Assembly (NCBI RefSeq): GCF_022758885.1
Contig: NZ_JALEBH010000001.1
Span: forward strand, 2,387,501-2,451,500
DNA from: Sphingobium sp. BYY-5
Lineage (GTDB): Bacteria; Pseudomonadota; Alphaproteobacteria; Sphingomonadales; Sphingomonadaceae
Direction: 5' to 3'
Length of the DNA stretch: 64,000 bases
The position numbers and the translations under genes are program-made. This document shows, one piece after another, positions 29,811 to 38,500 of the stretch (positions within the stretch are counted from its first letter, which is position 1; the number at the start of each line of letters is the position of its first letter). The notes under the pieces were generated by a model, which was not told the DNA's origin, ran no database searches, and saw only the letters and a list, made by a program, of their open reading frames with translations.

Positions 29811-30140
29811 GGCTAATTATCAGAAAGGACAACGGATTTCCGTCTGTCACGTCCCATATTTCGGGAAAGGGGCAGGATGAAATATGGATGAAGCGTATCT
29901 TTGGTCGGACAAGATGTAGCGCTCAAATAGCGTTGCCCATCATGCGGAGCGTAAACCGGCTCTCCTCGAAGCATCCGCATGGGATTGTCGCCATGGACTT
30001 TACCGCCAACCCGCCAAACGCCTAGAACCGTCGCCATGATGGAAGAACATGACGCAGGGCGGCCTGCCGCCACGCCGGTGATCGCGCATGACCGGCCTGA
30101 CCACCCGTCCGAACGGCTGATGGTGGAGCAGGCTCAGCGC

Positions 30141-30659
30141 ATGAGGCGGATGCTGTTCATGGTCCCCCTCGCCCTCCTCGGCGCATGTGGTGGAGAGGTG
30201 GAACCGGCGGCCAACCAGACGACGCCTGTCGAAACCGTACGGACCCCGATCAGCACCGTTGCAGCCAACGGCGTCGAAGCGAACAGGGCAGCAGCACTTC
30301 CTGCACCTGCAAAGGAAGTGAGCAAGCCTTTGGTTTCACGTGAAACACCATCCTCCCACGCCGCGCCGCCAGATTATCGCGCGATCGGCACCGAACCCTT
30401 CTGGGCCGTGACGGTGCGCGGATCGGTCGCAACGCTGGAACGTCCCGACAAGGCATCTGTACGCTTCGCTGTCAGCCGCAACGACGATGGCCGGGCGATC
30501 CGCTATCTTGGAGACGGGTTTTCCATGACGCTCACCGAAGGGCCGTGCAGCGACGGCATGAGCGACACCATCTGGTCCGACCGAGTACAGGTGGCGTTCG
30601 GGGAAGGCACGCTGAAAGGCTGCGGTGGGGAGCGGGATGACGGGGGTTACGCGCCTTAA
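30141..30659 (+). CDS. Lipoprotein with IGTEPFW (COG3650-like) domain
   Basis: The 172-residue protein has a lipoprotein signal with lipobox LGAC (MRRMLFMVPLALLGACGG), a Thr/Ala/Pro-rich linker, and a C-terminal domain with YRAIGTEPFWAVTVRG, RYLGDGFSMTL and PCSDGMSDTIW. The IGTEPFW/PCSDGMSD pair is typical of COG3650-like small envelope proteins, often found with HslJ/META domains. It should be membrane-anchored in the periplasm; function is unknown. Its linker codes for VSRET using codons that spell a parS-like palindrome at 30332. Confidence 0.83.
   Translation: MRRMLFMVPLALLGACGGEVEPAANQTTPVETVRTPISTVAANGVEANRAAALPAPAKEVSKPLVSRETPSSHAAPPDYRAIGTEPFWAVTVRGSVATLERPDKASVRFAVSRNDDGRAIRYLGDGFSMTLTEGPCSDGMSDTIWSDRVQVAFGEGTLKGCGGERDDGGYAP
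30332..30347. promoter_or_regulatory. parS-like partition site inside the lipoprotein gene
   Basis: GGTTTCACGTGAAACA matches 15 of 16 positions of the chromosomal parS consensus TGTTTCACGTGAAACA, including the whole 14-base palindromic core. It is about 12.5 kb from parB. It lies within coding sequence (codons for Val-Ser-Arg-Glu-Thr) in a linker where amino-acid constraint should be low. Confidence 0.8.
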
Positions 30660-30697
30660 TCCGCCCGCCCTTAATCCGCCCGCCCTTAATCCACCCG
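30651..30697. repeat. Three tandem 15-bp repeats at converging gene ends
   Basis: The unit CGCCCTTAATCCGCC occurs about three times in a row, the last copy with one change. The run covers the stop codon of the lipoprotein gene and the stop codon of the helicase gene. Each copy carries a TAA on the reverse strand. Confidence 0.75.
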
Positions 30698-33097
30698 CAT
30701 CGCCTCGGCCACCAGCGCTTCGGCTTCCATCAGCAGCGCATCCTCCGCCGCCTGCTGCGCCACCTGCTCGCGTCCGATCAGAATCAGCACGGGAACGGCG
30801 AGCGGGCTGACGCGGTCGAGATCGATATGCAGCATCGTCCCCCCGGCGCGGTCAATCAGGTCGCCCAGCCGCCCGACATCGGTCATCCGCGCGCGCGCAT
30901 CGGCCCAGGCGGCCTGGAGCAGCAGATGGTCGGGCTGATATTTGCGCAACACGTCATAGATGAGGTCGGTGGAGAAAGTGACCTGCCGCCCGGTCTTGCG
31001 CTTGCCCGGATGCTGCCGCTCGATCAGGCCGGAAATGACCGCCACATCGCGGAAGGCCCGCTTGAGCAGGCTCGACTGCTCGACCCATTCGACAAATTCA
31101 TGGTCGAGGATATCGGCGGAAAAGAGGCTCCTGGGATCAATGACGGGCTTCAGCCCGTAAACCGCCAGCGCATAGTCGTTGGAGACGAAGCCCAGGGGCA
31201 TCAATCCCTGGCTCTCCATGCGACGGGTGAGCAGCATCCCCAGCGACTGATGCGCGTTCCAGCCCTCGAAACTGTAGCAGACCAGATAATGACGCCCCTC
31301 ATGCGGGAAGGTTTCGATCAATAACTGACCCGGCTGCGGCAGGGCGGAGCGATATTTCTGCATCTCCAGCCAATCGCGCACATCCTGCGGGAAGCGATGC
31401 CATTCTCCCGGTTCGGCCAGAAACGAGCGTACGCGATCTGCTAGCCGCGTCGACATGGCCATGCGGGTGCCGCCCCAACTGGGAATACGCGCCTGCTTCG
31501 ACGTCGCCCGCACCACCAGGTCGCTGGTGTCCATCCGCACCACTTCCAGCGCCATGCCGGAAAAGAAAAAGCTGTCGCCCAGCCGCAGGGTGGCGGCGAA
31601 CCCCTCCTCCACCGTGCCCAGCTTGCGCCCGTTACCGAAGCGCACCGCCAGTGCGGGCTGATCGACAATGATGCCGGCGTTCAGTCGGTGCTGCTGGATA
31701 AAATGCGGGTGGGAGACGCGCCATGTCCCGTCCGCCTCCTGCGTCAGTCGCTTGAACCGGTCATAGGCGCGCAACGCATAGCCGCCCCCCTCGATGAAGT
31801 GGAGGATGTTGGCGAATGCCTCCTCGCTCAGCGCGCTATAGGGCGTGGCGGAGCGTATCTCGGCCAGCAGTTCCTCCGCCCGAAAAGGCCCTGCACAGGC
31901 AAGACCCATCACATGCTGCGCCAGCACGTCCAGGCTGCCCGGACGGAAATCGTCGGCGTCGCGCTCACCCGCCTCGACCGCGTCCAGTGCAGCGCGCGCC
32001 TCCAGATATTCGAAGCGATTGCCGGGGATCAGCACCGCCTCGCTAGGCGTATCGAGCCGATGATTGGCGCGGCCGATGCGCTGAAGCAGGCGCGAGCTGC
32101 CCTTGGGTGCGCCCATCTGGATCACGCAATCGACATTGCCCCAGTCGACCCCCAGGTCGAGGCTGGCGGTCGCCACCAGCGCGCGCAGCCTGCCCGCCGC
32201 CATCGCCGATTCGACCTTGCGCCGCGCCTCGATCGACAGGCTGCCATGGTGGATGGCGATCGGCAGATTGGCGTCATTGACCGACCAGAGTGACTGGAAG
32301 ATCAGCTCGGCCAGCCCCCGCGTATTGCAGAAGACCAAAGTCGTCTGGCGCGACTCGATCTCCGCCATCACCTGTTTCGCCGCATATTTGCCCGAATGGC
32401 CCGACCAGGGAATGATTCCGTCCGGAATCAGGATGGCCACATTGGGGTCCGCGCCCTGCTCCCCCAGGACTGGCGTCACGGCGTCAATGTCCGCATCGGG
32501 CGCAAGCCAGGCGCGATAGGCATCTACATCGGCAACGGTGGCGGACAGCGCGACCCGACGCAACGCCGGGTTGATCGCCTGCAACCGCGCCATCGACAGG
32601 TTGAGCAGGTCGCCGCGTTTCTGCGTTGCGAAGGCGTGGACTTCATCGACGATCACCGTCCTCAAATCCGCGAACATCAGCATCGCGTCGGGATAGCTGA
32701 GCAGCAGCGACAGTGATTCGGGCGTGGTGAGCAATATCTGCGGCGGCCGGGCGCGCTGGCGCGCCTTGCGGTCCGATGGTGTATCGCCCGTCCGTGTTTC
32801 GACCCGGATGGACAGACCCATTTCCTCGATCGGGGTGAGGAGGTTGCGCCGGACATCCACGGCCAGCGCCTTCAAGGGGGAGACGTAGAGGGTATGAAGC
32901 CCCTCGACAGATTCGCGAATCAGGTCGGTCAGCGTCGGCAGAAATCCCGCCAGCGTCTTTCCCGCCCCGGTGGGCGCGACCAGCAGCGCATGGTCGCCCG
33001 ACTCCGCCGCCGCCAACATCTCCATCTGATGCCGTCGCGGCCGCCAGCCGCGTGATGCGAACCAGTTATCGAGGATGGGGGGGAGCGCGGCGGGCAT
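30686..33097 (-). CDS. Lhr-type DEXH-box DNA helicase, ligase-associated DNA repair family
   Basis: The protein of about 803 residues is an SF2 helicase with motif I (LVAPTGAGKTLAGFLP), motif II DEVH (TVIVDEVHAFATQKRG), motif III (VALSATVAD), motifs V/VI (ATASLDLGVDWG, LLQRIGRANHRLD) and the long Lhr C-terminal winged-helix region. Its length fits the 'ligase-associated DNA damage response' helicases rather than full-length Lhr (over 1400 residues). Partner genes (pdeM-type phosphoesterase, exonuclease, ATP-dependent ligase) are absent from the visible flanks. I chose MPAALPPILDNWFASRGWRP at 33097; a start at 33250 would add 51 residues. Confidence 0.9.
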   Translation of the reverse strand: MPAALPPILDNWFASRGWRPRRHQMEMLAAAESGDHALLVAPTGAGKTLAGFLPTLTDLIRESVEGLHTLYVSPLKALAVDVRRNLLTPIEEMGLSIRVETRTGDTPSDRKARQRARPPQILLTTPESLSLLLSYPDAMLMFADLRTVIVDEVHAFATQKRGDLLNLSMARLQAINPALRRVALSATVADVDAYRAWLAPDADIDAVTPVLGEQGADPNVAILIPDGIIPWSGHSGKYAAKQVMAEIESRQTTLVFCNTRGLAELIFQSLWSVNDANLPIAIHHGSLSIEARRKVESAMAAGRLRALVATASLDLGVDWGNVDCVIQMGAPKGSSRLLQRIGRANHRLDTPSEAVLIPGNRFEYLEARAALDAVEAGERDADDFRPGSLDVLAQHVMGLACAGPFRAEELLAEIRSATPYSALSEEAFANILHFIEGGGYALRAYDRFKRLTQEADGTWRVSHPHFIQQHRLNAGIIVDQPALAVRFGNGRKLGTVEEGFAATLRLGDSFFFSGMALEVVRMDTSDLVVRATSKQARIPSWGGTRMAMSTRLADRVRSFLAEPGEWHRFPQDVRDWLEMQKYRSALPQPGQLLIETFPHEGRHYLVCYSFEGWNAHQSLGMLLTRRMESQGLMPLGFVSNDYALAVYGLKPVIDPRSLFSADILDHEFVEWVEQSSLLKRAFRDVAVISGLIERQHPGKRKTGRQVTFSTDLIYDVLRKYQPDHLLLQAAWADARARMTDVGRLGDLIDRAGGTMLHIDLDRVSPLAVPVLILIGREQVAQQAAEDALLMEAEALVAEAMRVD

Positions 33098-33294
33098 GGC
33101 AAGGATGTAGGCACGATCTTGCTCCTGCGAAAGCCGGAGAACAGAGACCAGCGATGGCGCAGCGGCGCGGAATAATAGTGCTGGATCAGGAAATATTATG
33201 TCGCCCCCTCTGGCCCCTTTCCCCTCTCCTGCGTTACAGTCCCTGCCCATGACAGCGGCGCAACGAGATGCCGCGTGCCAAGCAGGAGAATGAC

Positions 33295-34620
33295 ATGACC
33301 GGCGAAACCGAAGCCGACCACAACGGCATCGACCCGACGCTCAACCGCCGCCGCCCCAAGGCCCCGATCATGGAGATTGACGGGCGCAAGCTGAAGCCCG
33401 CCACGCTGATGATGGGCCATGGCTATGACCCCACCCTGTCGGAAGGCTCGTTGAAGCCCCCGATCTTCCTCACCTCCACCTTCGCCTTCGAAAGCGCGGC
33501 AGCGGGCAAGCGCCATTTCGAGGGCGTCACCGGCATCCGGCCCGGCGGCGCGGAAGGCCTTGTCTATTCCCGCTTCAATGGTCCCAATCAGGAGATTTGC
33601 GAGGATCGCCTGTCGGTGTGGGAAGAAGCGGAGGATGCCCTCCTCTTTTCCAGCGGCATGTCGGCGATCGCCACCACCTTGCTGGCTCTGGTCCAGCCGG
33701 GCGACGTCATCGTGCATAGCGCCCCGCTCTATGCCGCGACCGAATCGCTGATCGGCCGCATCCTGGGCCGCTTCGGCGTCCAATGGCTCGATTTTCCAGC
33801 CGCTGCGACCGAAGAAGAAATCGGCGCGGTGATCGAAAAGGCCAAGGAGCTGGGCCGAGTCGCGCTCATCTATCTGGAAAGTCCCGCCAATCCGACCAAT
33901 GTTCTGGTCGATCTGGAGGCCGTGGTCGCGCGGCGCGACTCGCTCTTCGCAGGCGCCGATCATGTGCCGCCGATCGCGATCGACAATACGTTCCTGGGGC
34001 CGCTCTGGCATCGTCCGATCAAGCATGGCGCGGACATCGTCATCTACAGCCTCACCAAATATGCGGGCGGGCATAGCGATCTGGTCGCGGGCGGCGTGCT
34101 GGGCTCCAATGCGGTCATCAACAGCATCCGCCTGATGCGCAACACGATCGGCACCATCCTCGACCCGCACTCGGCCTGGATGCTGCTGCGCTCGCTGGAG
34201 ACGCTGGAGTTGCGCATGAGCCGGGCGGGAGAGAATGCGGCCAAGGTCTGCGCCTGGCTGCGCGACCAGCCGCAGGTGGAGAAGATCGTCTATCTGGGCT
34301 TCCCCGAAACCGAGCGGCAGGCCGACATCTATCGCCGCCACTGCACCGGCGCGGGATCGACCTTCTCGCTCTACTTGAAGGGCGGTGAGGCGGAGGCCTT
34401 CGCTTTCCTCGACGCGCTCAAGATCGCCAAGCTGGCGGTCAGCCTGGGCGGCACCGAAACGCTGGCCAGCCACCCGGCGGCGATGACCCATTTGTCGGTG
34501 CCGGCCGAACGGAAGAAGGCATTGGCGATCAGCGACAATATGGTCCGCATCTCGATCGGCTGCGAGGATGCGGATGATCTGATCGCCGACTTTGCCCAGG
34601 CGCTCAGGACCATCGGATGA
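33295..34620 (+). CDS. Cystathionine gamma-synthase family PLP enzyme
   Basis: The 441-residue protein belongs to the Cys/Met-metabolism PLP family. It shows LVYSRFNGPNQEICEDRLSV, LLFSSGMSAIATTLLAL, the PLP-stacking SAPLYAATESLIGRIL, IAIDNTFLGPLWHRPIKHGA, the PLP-lysine block YSLTKYAGGHSDLVAGG and SLGGTETLASHPAAMTHLSV. The family includes cystathionine synthases/lyases and methionine gamma-lyase, and the reaction cannot be fixed from sequence. AGGAG lies seven bases before the ATG at 33295. The next gene overlaps its stop by four bases. Confidence 0.9.
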   Translation: MTGETEADHNGIDPTLNRRRPKAPIMEIDGRKLKPATLMMGHGYDPTLSEGSLKPPIFLTSTFAFESAAAGKRHFEGVTGIRPGGAEGLVYSRFNGPNQEICEDRLSVWEEAEDALLFSSGMSAIATTLLALVQPGDVIVHSAPLYAATESLIGRILGRFGVQWLDFPAAATEEEIGAVIEKAKELGRVALIYLESPANPTNVLVDLEAVVARRDSLFAGADHVPPIAIDNTFLGPLWHRPIKHGADIVIYSLTKYAGGHSDLVAGGVLGSNAVINSIRLMRNTIGTILDPHSAWMLLRSLETLELRMSRAGENAAKVCAWLRDQPQVEKIVYLGFPETERQADIYRRHCTGAGSTFSLYLKGGEAEAFAFLDALKIAKLAVSLGGTETLASHPAAMTHLSVPAERKKALAISDNMVRISIGCEDADDLIADFAQALRTIG

Positions 34621-35549
34621 AAGACGCGCGCCCGGTCGTCCTGATCGCCCAGCCGCATCTGGCGCCGCTGCTGGGCGTACTGGCGGCGGATTATAACGTC
34701 AGGCCGCTCTGGGAGGAGGACGGGCGCGCGCATCTTGGCGGCGCGCAGACGCTGGTGACGGCCGGGGAGTTCCGGCTCGATCCCGCGCTGATCGCGGCGA
34801 TGCCGCGTCTCGGCCTCATCGCCTGCTTCACCGTGGGCTATGACGGGATCGACCTGGACCTTGTCCGGTCGCGCGGTATCAGCGTCGCCCATGCCGGCAA
34901 CGCCAATGCCGAAGATGTCGCCGATCACGCCATCGGCCTGATGCTGGCCCATCGCCGCTGGATCGTCGAAGGCGACCGTCAGTTGCGCGCCGGGCTATGG
35001 ACCGCCCAGGCCAAGACGATCACCCGCTCGATGGGCGGTGCGCGGCTGGGCATCGTCGGGATGGGCACGATCGGCATGGCGGCGGCGGAGCGCGCGCAGG
35101 CGATGAAGATGCGCATCGGCTGGTGGGGACCACGCGACAAGCCTGCCCTCCCCTGGCCCCGCGCGGAAAGCCTCATGGCGCTGGCGAAGGAGAGCGACAT
35201 CCTGCTGGTCGCCGCCCGCGCTGAGGAAGAGAATCGCGGCATGATCTCGGCCGCCATCATCGATGCGCTCGGTCCGGCCGGGATGCTGGTCAATGTCGCG
35301 CGTGGCCAATTGGTGGACGAAGCGGCGCTGATCGATGCTCTGAAGGCCGGGCGGCTGGGCGGCGCGGCGCTCGACGTGTTCGATCCCGAACCGACCGATC
35401 CTGCGCGCTGGATCGACGTGCCCAATGTCGTTCTGACCCCGCATACCGGCGGCGCGACTCATGAGGCGGTGAGCCAGATGGTGCAGATGCTCAAGGCGAA
35501 TCTCGCCGCCCATTTCGCGGGCGAGCCTCTGCCCGCTCCCGTGATCTAG
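34617..35549 (+). CDS. D-isomer-specific 2-hydroxyacid dehydrogenase
   Basis: This NAD(P)-dependent enzyme interconverts 2-oxoacids and D-2-hydroxyacids. The 310-residue protein has the Rossmann GIVGMGTIGMAAAERA motif and the catalytic triad in order: Arg in LVNVARGQLVDEAAL, Glu in DVFDPEPTDP and His in VVLTPHTGGATHEAV. ATGA overlap with the upstream C-S lyase-type gene indicates coupled translation, so its substrate may be the 2-oxoacid that enzyme releases. Related annotations are glyoxylate/hydroxypyruvate reductase. Confidence 0.92.
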   Translation: MKDARPVVLIAQPHLAPLLGVLAADYNVRPLWEEDGRAHLGGAQTLVTAGEFRLDPALIAAMPRLGLIACFTVGYDGIDLDLVRSRGISVAHAGNANAEDVADHAIGLMLAHRRWIVEGDRQLRAGLWTAQAKTITRSMGGARLGIVGMGTIGMAAAERAQAMKMRIGWWGPRDKPALPWPRAESLMALAKESDILLVAARAEEENRGMISAAIIDALGPAGMLVNVARGQLVDEAALIDALKAGRLGGAALDVFDPEPTDPARWIDVPNVVLTPHTGGATHEAVSQMVQMLKANLAAHFAGEPLPAPVI

Positions 35550-35745
35550 GGCGGATCGACATTCAGGATAAAGCAGAAGCCTTGGCCTCATTTTCAACGT
35601 CATGCCGGACTTGATCCGGCATCCAGGGCCACAAAGGGCGGCACCTGCGACTCTGGATGCCGGATCAAGCCTGTCCTGAGCCTGCCGAAGGGTCCGGCAT
35701 GACGGCGTAGGAAGCGTCTGAAACCGTGAATGTCGATCGGCCCTA
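35547..35745. repeat. Nested inverted repeats between converging stop codons
   Basis: The outer arms (35547-35565 and 35727-35745) match in 18 of 19 positions and each includes the stop codon of a flanking gene. Inside lies the element 35598-35704, whose arms CGTCATGCCGGACTTGATCC and its complement end the repeat, with a CCTGTCCTGAGCCTGCCGAA insert in the right half. This inner type is a common dispersed sphingomonad intergenic repeat. The transcript of either gene could fold into a long hairpin. Confidence 0.8.
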
Positions 35746-36417
35746 ATTCCAGTCGACCCGCGTCCAGCCGCGTTCCGCCGCCAGCTTCGCCAGCGGCTTG
35801 TGCGGGTTGGCCGCGAAGGCGATATCGGCGAATTCCAGCATCGGCGCATCCGACACATGGTCGGAATAGGCCCGGATATGCGCCTGGGACCGGTCGATCG
35901 CTTCGGCCGCCATCCATGCCTTGATCATCCGCAGCTTGCCGGTGTCATAGCAATTCTCACCAGCGATCTTCGCGCGAACATAGCGCAGATCCTGAGAAAG
36001 ATGGTCGGTCGCGATCACCGCGTCGAAGCCCAGCCGTCGCGCGATCGATTCGACGTACAGTCGGTAGGATGCTGTAGCGAGCACCAACCTGTAGCCATCC
36101 GCCCGGTCGCGCCTTATCTGCGCCACCGCATCCTGCCGCAAATTGGTCGCCATCACCTTGTCCGCATAGCTTTCAATATGCGGCATCAGCTTTGCCCGCT
36201 CGACATTATGGCCGATCATCAGCGTCTGGTTCAGTTCCTTGAGCCGCTGGCGCGTTATCAGCTTCAATATATAGGCCAGCATCAACAGGATGACGCAGGG
36301 GAAAAGCAGCAGCCGCCACGGCGCGATTCGCCGCGCCACATGAATCAGGAAGCCCGTATAGGTGCCGCTGAAGGTCACCGTGCGGTCCATGTCATAGATG
36401 GCCAGCCTGTGCGTCAT
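35743..36417 (-). CDS. HAD-superfamily phosphatase, SerB/IB type, membrane-linked
   Basis: The 224-residue protein has HAD motif I DMDRTVT (residues 9-15), motif II in VLATASYRLYV, a Lys in GENCYDTGKLRMIK and motif III in AYSDHVSDAPML. These order as in the IB (phosphoserine-phosphatase-like) subfamily. A hydrophobic segment near residues 33-53 (PWRLLLFPCVILLMLAYIL) in the cap region suggests membrane contact, as in PGP or lysophospholipid phosphatases of this group. It diverges from the Mla operon, so a phospholipid role is possible; this is inference. Confidence 0.85.
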   Translation of the reverse strand: MTHRLAIYDMDRTVTFSGTYTGFLIHVARRIAPWRLLLFPCVILLMLAYILKLITRQRLKELNQTLMIGHNVERAKLMPHIESYADKVMATNLRQDAVAQIRRDRADGYRLVLATASYRLYVESIARRLGFDAVIATDHLSQDLRYVRAKIAGENCYDTGKLRMIKAWMAAEAIDRSQAHIRAYSDHVSDAPMLEFADIAFAANPHKPLAKLAAERGWTRVDWN

Positions 36418-36515
36418 GCCGTTTCCGAAACTTTTGCCCTTGCCCGTCGTTCTGGCCAGCGGATGGGCCGTTTCAGCTTGCCGTGCAACCGATAATGGAC
36501 CACTAAACCCCCTTG

Positions 36516-37625
36516 ATGAACAAAGCCGCCGACCTTTCCGAAGAAACGCGCAATGGCGGCACGGTTATACGGCTTTCGGGAAACCTTGCCATAGCGTGCC
36601 TTCATGACCTGCCCGCCCGCCTGGACGGCTTGCAGGGGCCGGTCAGCGCGATCGACCTGGCCGACATCGATCATATCGATACGATCGGCGCCTGGACGGT
36701 GCATCGCACCGCCAAGCGCCTTGGCGCGGCAATCACCGGGGCGCATGATGAAGTCCTGCGCCTGATCGAGGCCGTGGGCAATCTGGACGAACCGGTGGCG
36801 ATCCATCCCGAACATATCGCGCCCTGGCGGCGCGTGGTGGGAGAGATCGGCGAGGCTGTGACCAATGCGGGGGCCACCCTGTTCGGCCTGCTCGGCTTTT
36901 TCGGCGCCACATTGGTGGCGAGCTGGAGCGTGATCCGGCATCCCAGCCGTTTCCGGTGGAACGCCGTTATCCAGCGATTCGAGGTGGTGGGCGTTTCCGC
37001 GCTCGGCATCATCGGCCTGATGAGCTTCCTGATCGGCATCGTCATCGCTCAGCAGGGGTCGGTGCAGTTGCGCCAGTTCGGCATGGAGATGTTGACGATC
37101 AATCTGGTCGGCCGGCTGACCTTCCGCGAACTGGGCGTGTTGATGACCGCGATCATGGTGGCGGGTCGATCCGGTTCCGCCTTCGCCGCGCAACTGGGCA
37201 CGATGAAGCTGACCGAGGAAATCGACGCGATGCGCACCATCGGCGTGTCGCCGATGGAATCGCTCGTCCTGCCCCGCACGCTGGCCGTCGTGGTGATGAT
37301 GCCGCTGCTCGGCTTCTACGCCTCCATCGTCGCGATCATCGGCGGTGGCTTCCTGTGCGCCGTCTCGCTGGATATTCCCCCGATCACCTTTGTCCAGCGG
37401 CTGCGCGAGGTGGTGCCGATCACCGACCTGTGGGTCGGACTTATCAAGGCCCCGGTCTTCGGCGTCATCATCGCGCTGTCGGGCTGTTTCCAGGGAATGC
37501 AGGTCAAGGCCAACGCTGAAGAGGTCGGCACACGTACCACCGCCGCCGTGGTCCAGGCGATCTTCCTGGTCATCGTGATCGACGCCTTCTTCGCGGTCTT
37601 CTTTACCTGGGTGGGCTGGAACTGA
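36516..37625 (+). CDS. mlaE: MlaE-type lipid ABC permease with N-terminal STAS domain
   Basis: The 369-residue inner-membrane permease of an MCE/Mla system moves phospholipid between membranes. Residues 1-90 form a STAS/MlaB-like domain (GGTVIRLSGNLAIACLHDLP, AIDLADIDHIDTIGAWTVHR) fused to the permease, whose family signature is visible in VGRLTFRELGVLMTAIMVAG, RSGSAFAAQLGTMKLTEEID and AMRTIGVSPMESLVLPR. The ATG at 36516 is preferred to the TTG one codon earlier. The stop shares one base with the mlaF start. Confidence 0.93.
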   Translation: MNKAADLSEETRNGGTVIRLSGNLAIACLHDLPARLDGLQGPVSAIDLADIDHIDTIGAWTVHRTAKRLGAAITGAHDEVLRLIEAVGNLDEPVAIHPEHIAPWRRVVGEIGEAVTNAGATLFGLLGFFGATLVASWSVIRHPSRFRWNAVIQRFEVVGVSALGIIGLMSFLIGIVIAQQGSVQLRQFGMEMLTINLVGRLTFRELGVLMTAIMVAGRSGSAFAAQLGTMKLTEEIDAMRTIGVSPMESLVLPRTLAVVVMMPLLGFYASIVAIIGGGFLCAVSLDIPPITFVQRLREVVPITDLWVGLIKAPVFGVIIALSGCFQGMQVKANAEEVGTRTTAAVVQAIFLVIVIDAFFAVFFTWVGWN

Positions 37626-38497
37626 TGAACGAGGAACGGATCCAGCAGGCCGAGGAACTCCGCATCGAGGAAGCGGTCGAAACCGCCGCCATCGCCATCA
37701 AGGTGCGCAATCTCAAGAACAGTTTCGGCGACCAGATCGTCCACGAAAATCTCGACCTTGACGTGCGCAAGGGCGAGATATTGGGCGTGGTCGGTGGATC
37801 GGGCACCGGCAAGTCGGTGCTGATGCGTTCGATCATCGGGCTTCAGACCCCGGACGAGGGCGAAATCTGCGTCTTCGGCGAAACCATGATCGGGCGGCTG
37901 GATGACGACGCGCTGGCGATCCGCAAGCGCTGGGGCGTGCTGTTCCAGGGCGGGGCGCTCTTCTCGACGCTGACGGTGGCCGAGAATGTCGAAGTGCCGA
38001 TCCGCGAATATTATCCAAATATCGGGCCGCAATTGCGTGACGAGATCGCCGCCTACAAGATTCGCCTGACCGGCCTGCCGACCGACGCCGGCCCCAAATA
38101 TCCGTCCGAATTGTCAGGCGGCATGAAGAAGCGCGCGGGGCTGGCCCGCGCGCTGGCGCTGGACCCGGACCTGCTGTTCCTGGACGAACCGACGGCGGGC
38201 CTCGACCCGATCGGCGCGGCGGCGTTCGACGACCAGACACGCAAGCTGCAACAGACGCTGGGCCTCACCGTCTTCCTCATTACCCATGATCTCGATACAC
38301 TCTATTCGATCTGCGACAGGGTTGCGGTGCTGGCGGACAGGAGGGTAATCGCGGTCGGCACGATCGAGGAGCTGCTGGCGCTCGATCACCCCTGGATCCA
38401 GGAATATTTCAACGGCCCGCGCGGCCGCGCCGCGACGGCGGCGGTCAAGCGCGAAAAGAACAAGGCGGCGTCCGCGTCGCCGGACGGAAGGCGATAA
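37625..38497 (+). CDS. mlaF: MlaF-type lipid ABC transporter ATPase
   Basis: The 290-residue cytosolic ATPase pairs with MlaE. It has Walker A GGSGTGKSVLMRSI, the ABC signature LSGGMKKRAGLARAL, Walker B LLFLDEPTAGLDP and the H-loop VFLITHDLDTLY. The C-terminal tail is basic and disordered (KREKNKAASASPDGRR). The SGGM(K/R)KR signature is typical of MlaF/Mkl ATPases. It starts one base inside the mlaE stop and is followed by mlaD after three bases. Confidence 0.95.
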   Translation: MNEERIQQAEELRIEEAVETAAIAIKVRNLKNSFGDQIVHENLDLDVRKGEILGVVGGSGTGKSVLMRSIIGLQTPDEGEICVFGETMIGRLDDDALAIRKRWGVLFQGGALFSTLTVAENVEVPIREYYPNIGPQLRDEIAAYKIRLTGLPTDAGPKYPSELSGGMKKRAGLARALALDPDLLFLDEPTAGLDPIGAAAFDDQTRKLQQTLGLTVFLITHDLDTLYSICDRVAVLADRRVIAVGTIEELLALDHPWIQEYFNGPRGRAATAAVKREKNKAASASPDGRR

Positions 38498-38500
38498 TCT

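Larger units (their letters stand above)
29646..30140. other. Intergenic control region before the TonB receptor
   Basis: These 495 bases hold no convincing gene. The part next to the receptor (29690-29810) is AT-rich and contains a probable reverse-strand promoter and three TGGTCA-type sites. The rest, up to the lipoprotein start at 30141, shows open frames on both strands but without family resemblance or a good ribosome site. An in-frame upward extension of the lipoprotein gene to 29979 is possible but would bury its signal peptide. Confidence 0.5.
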
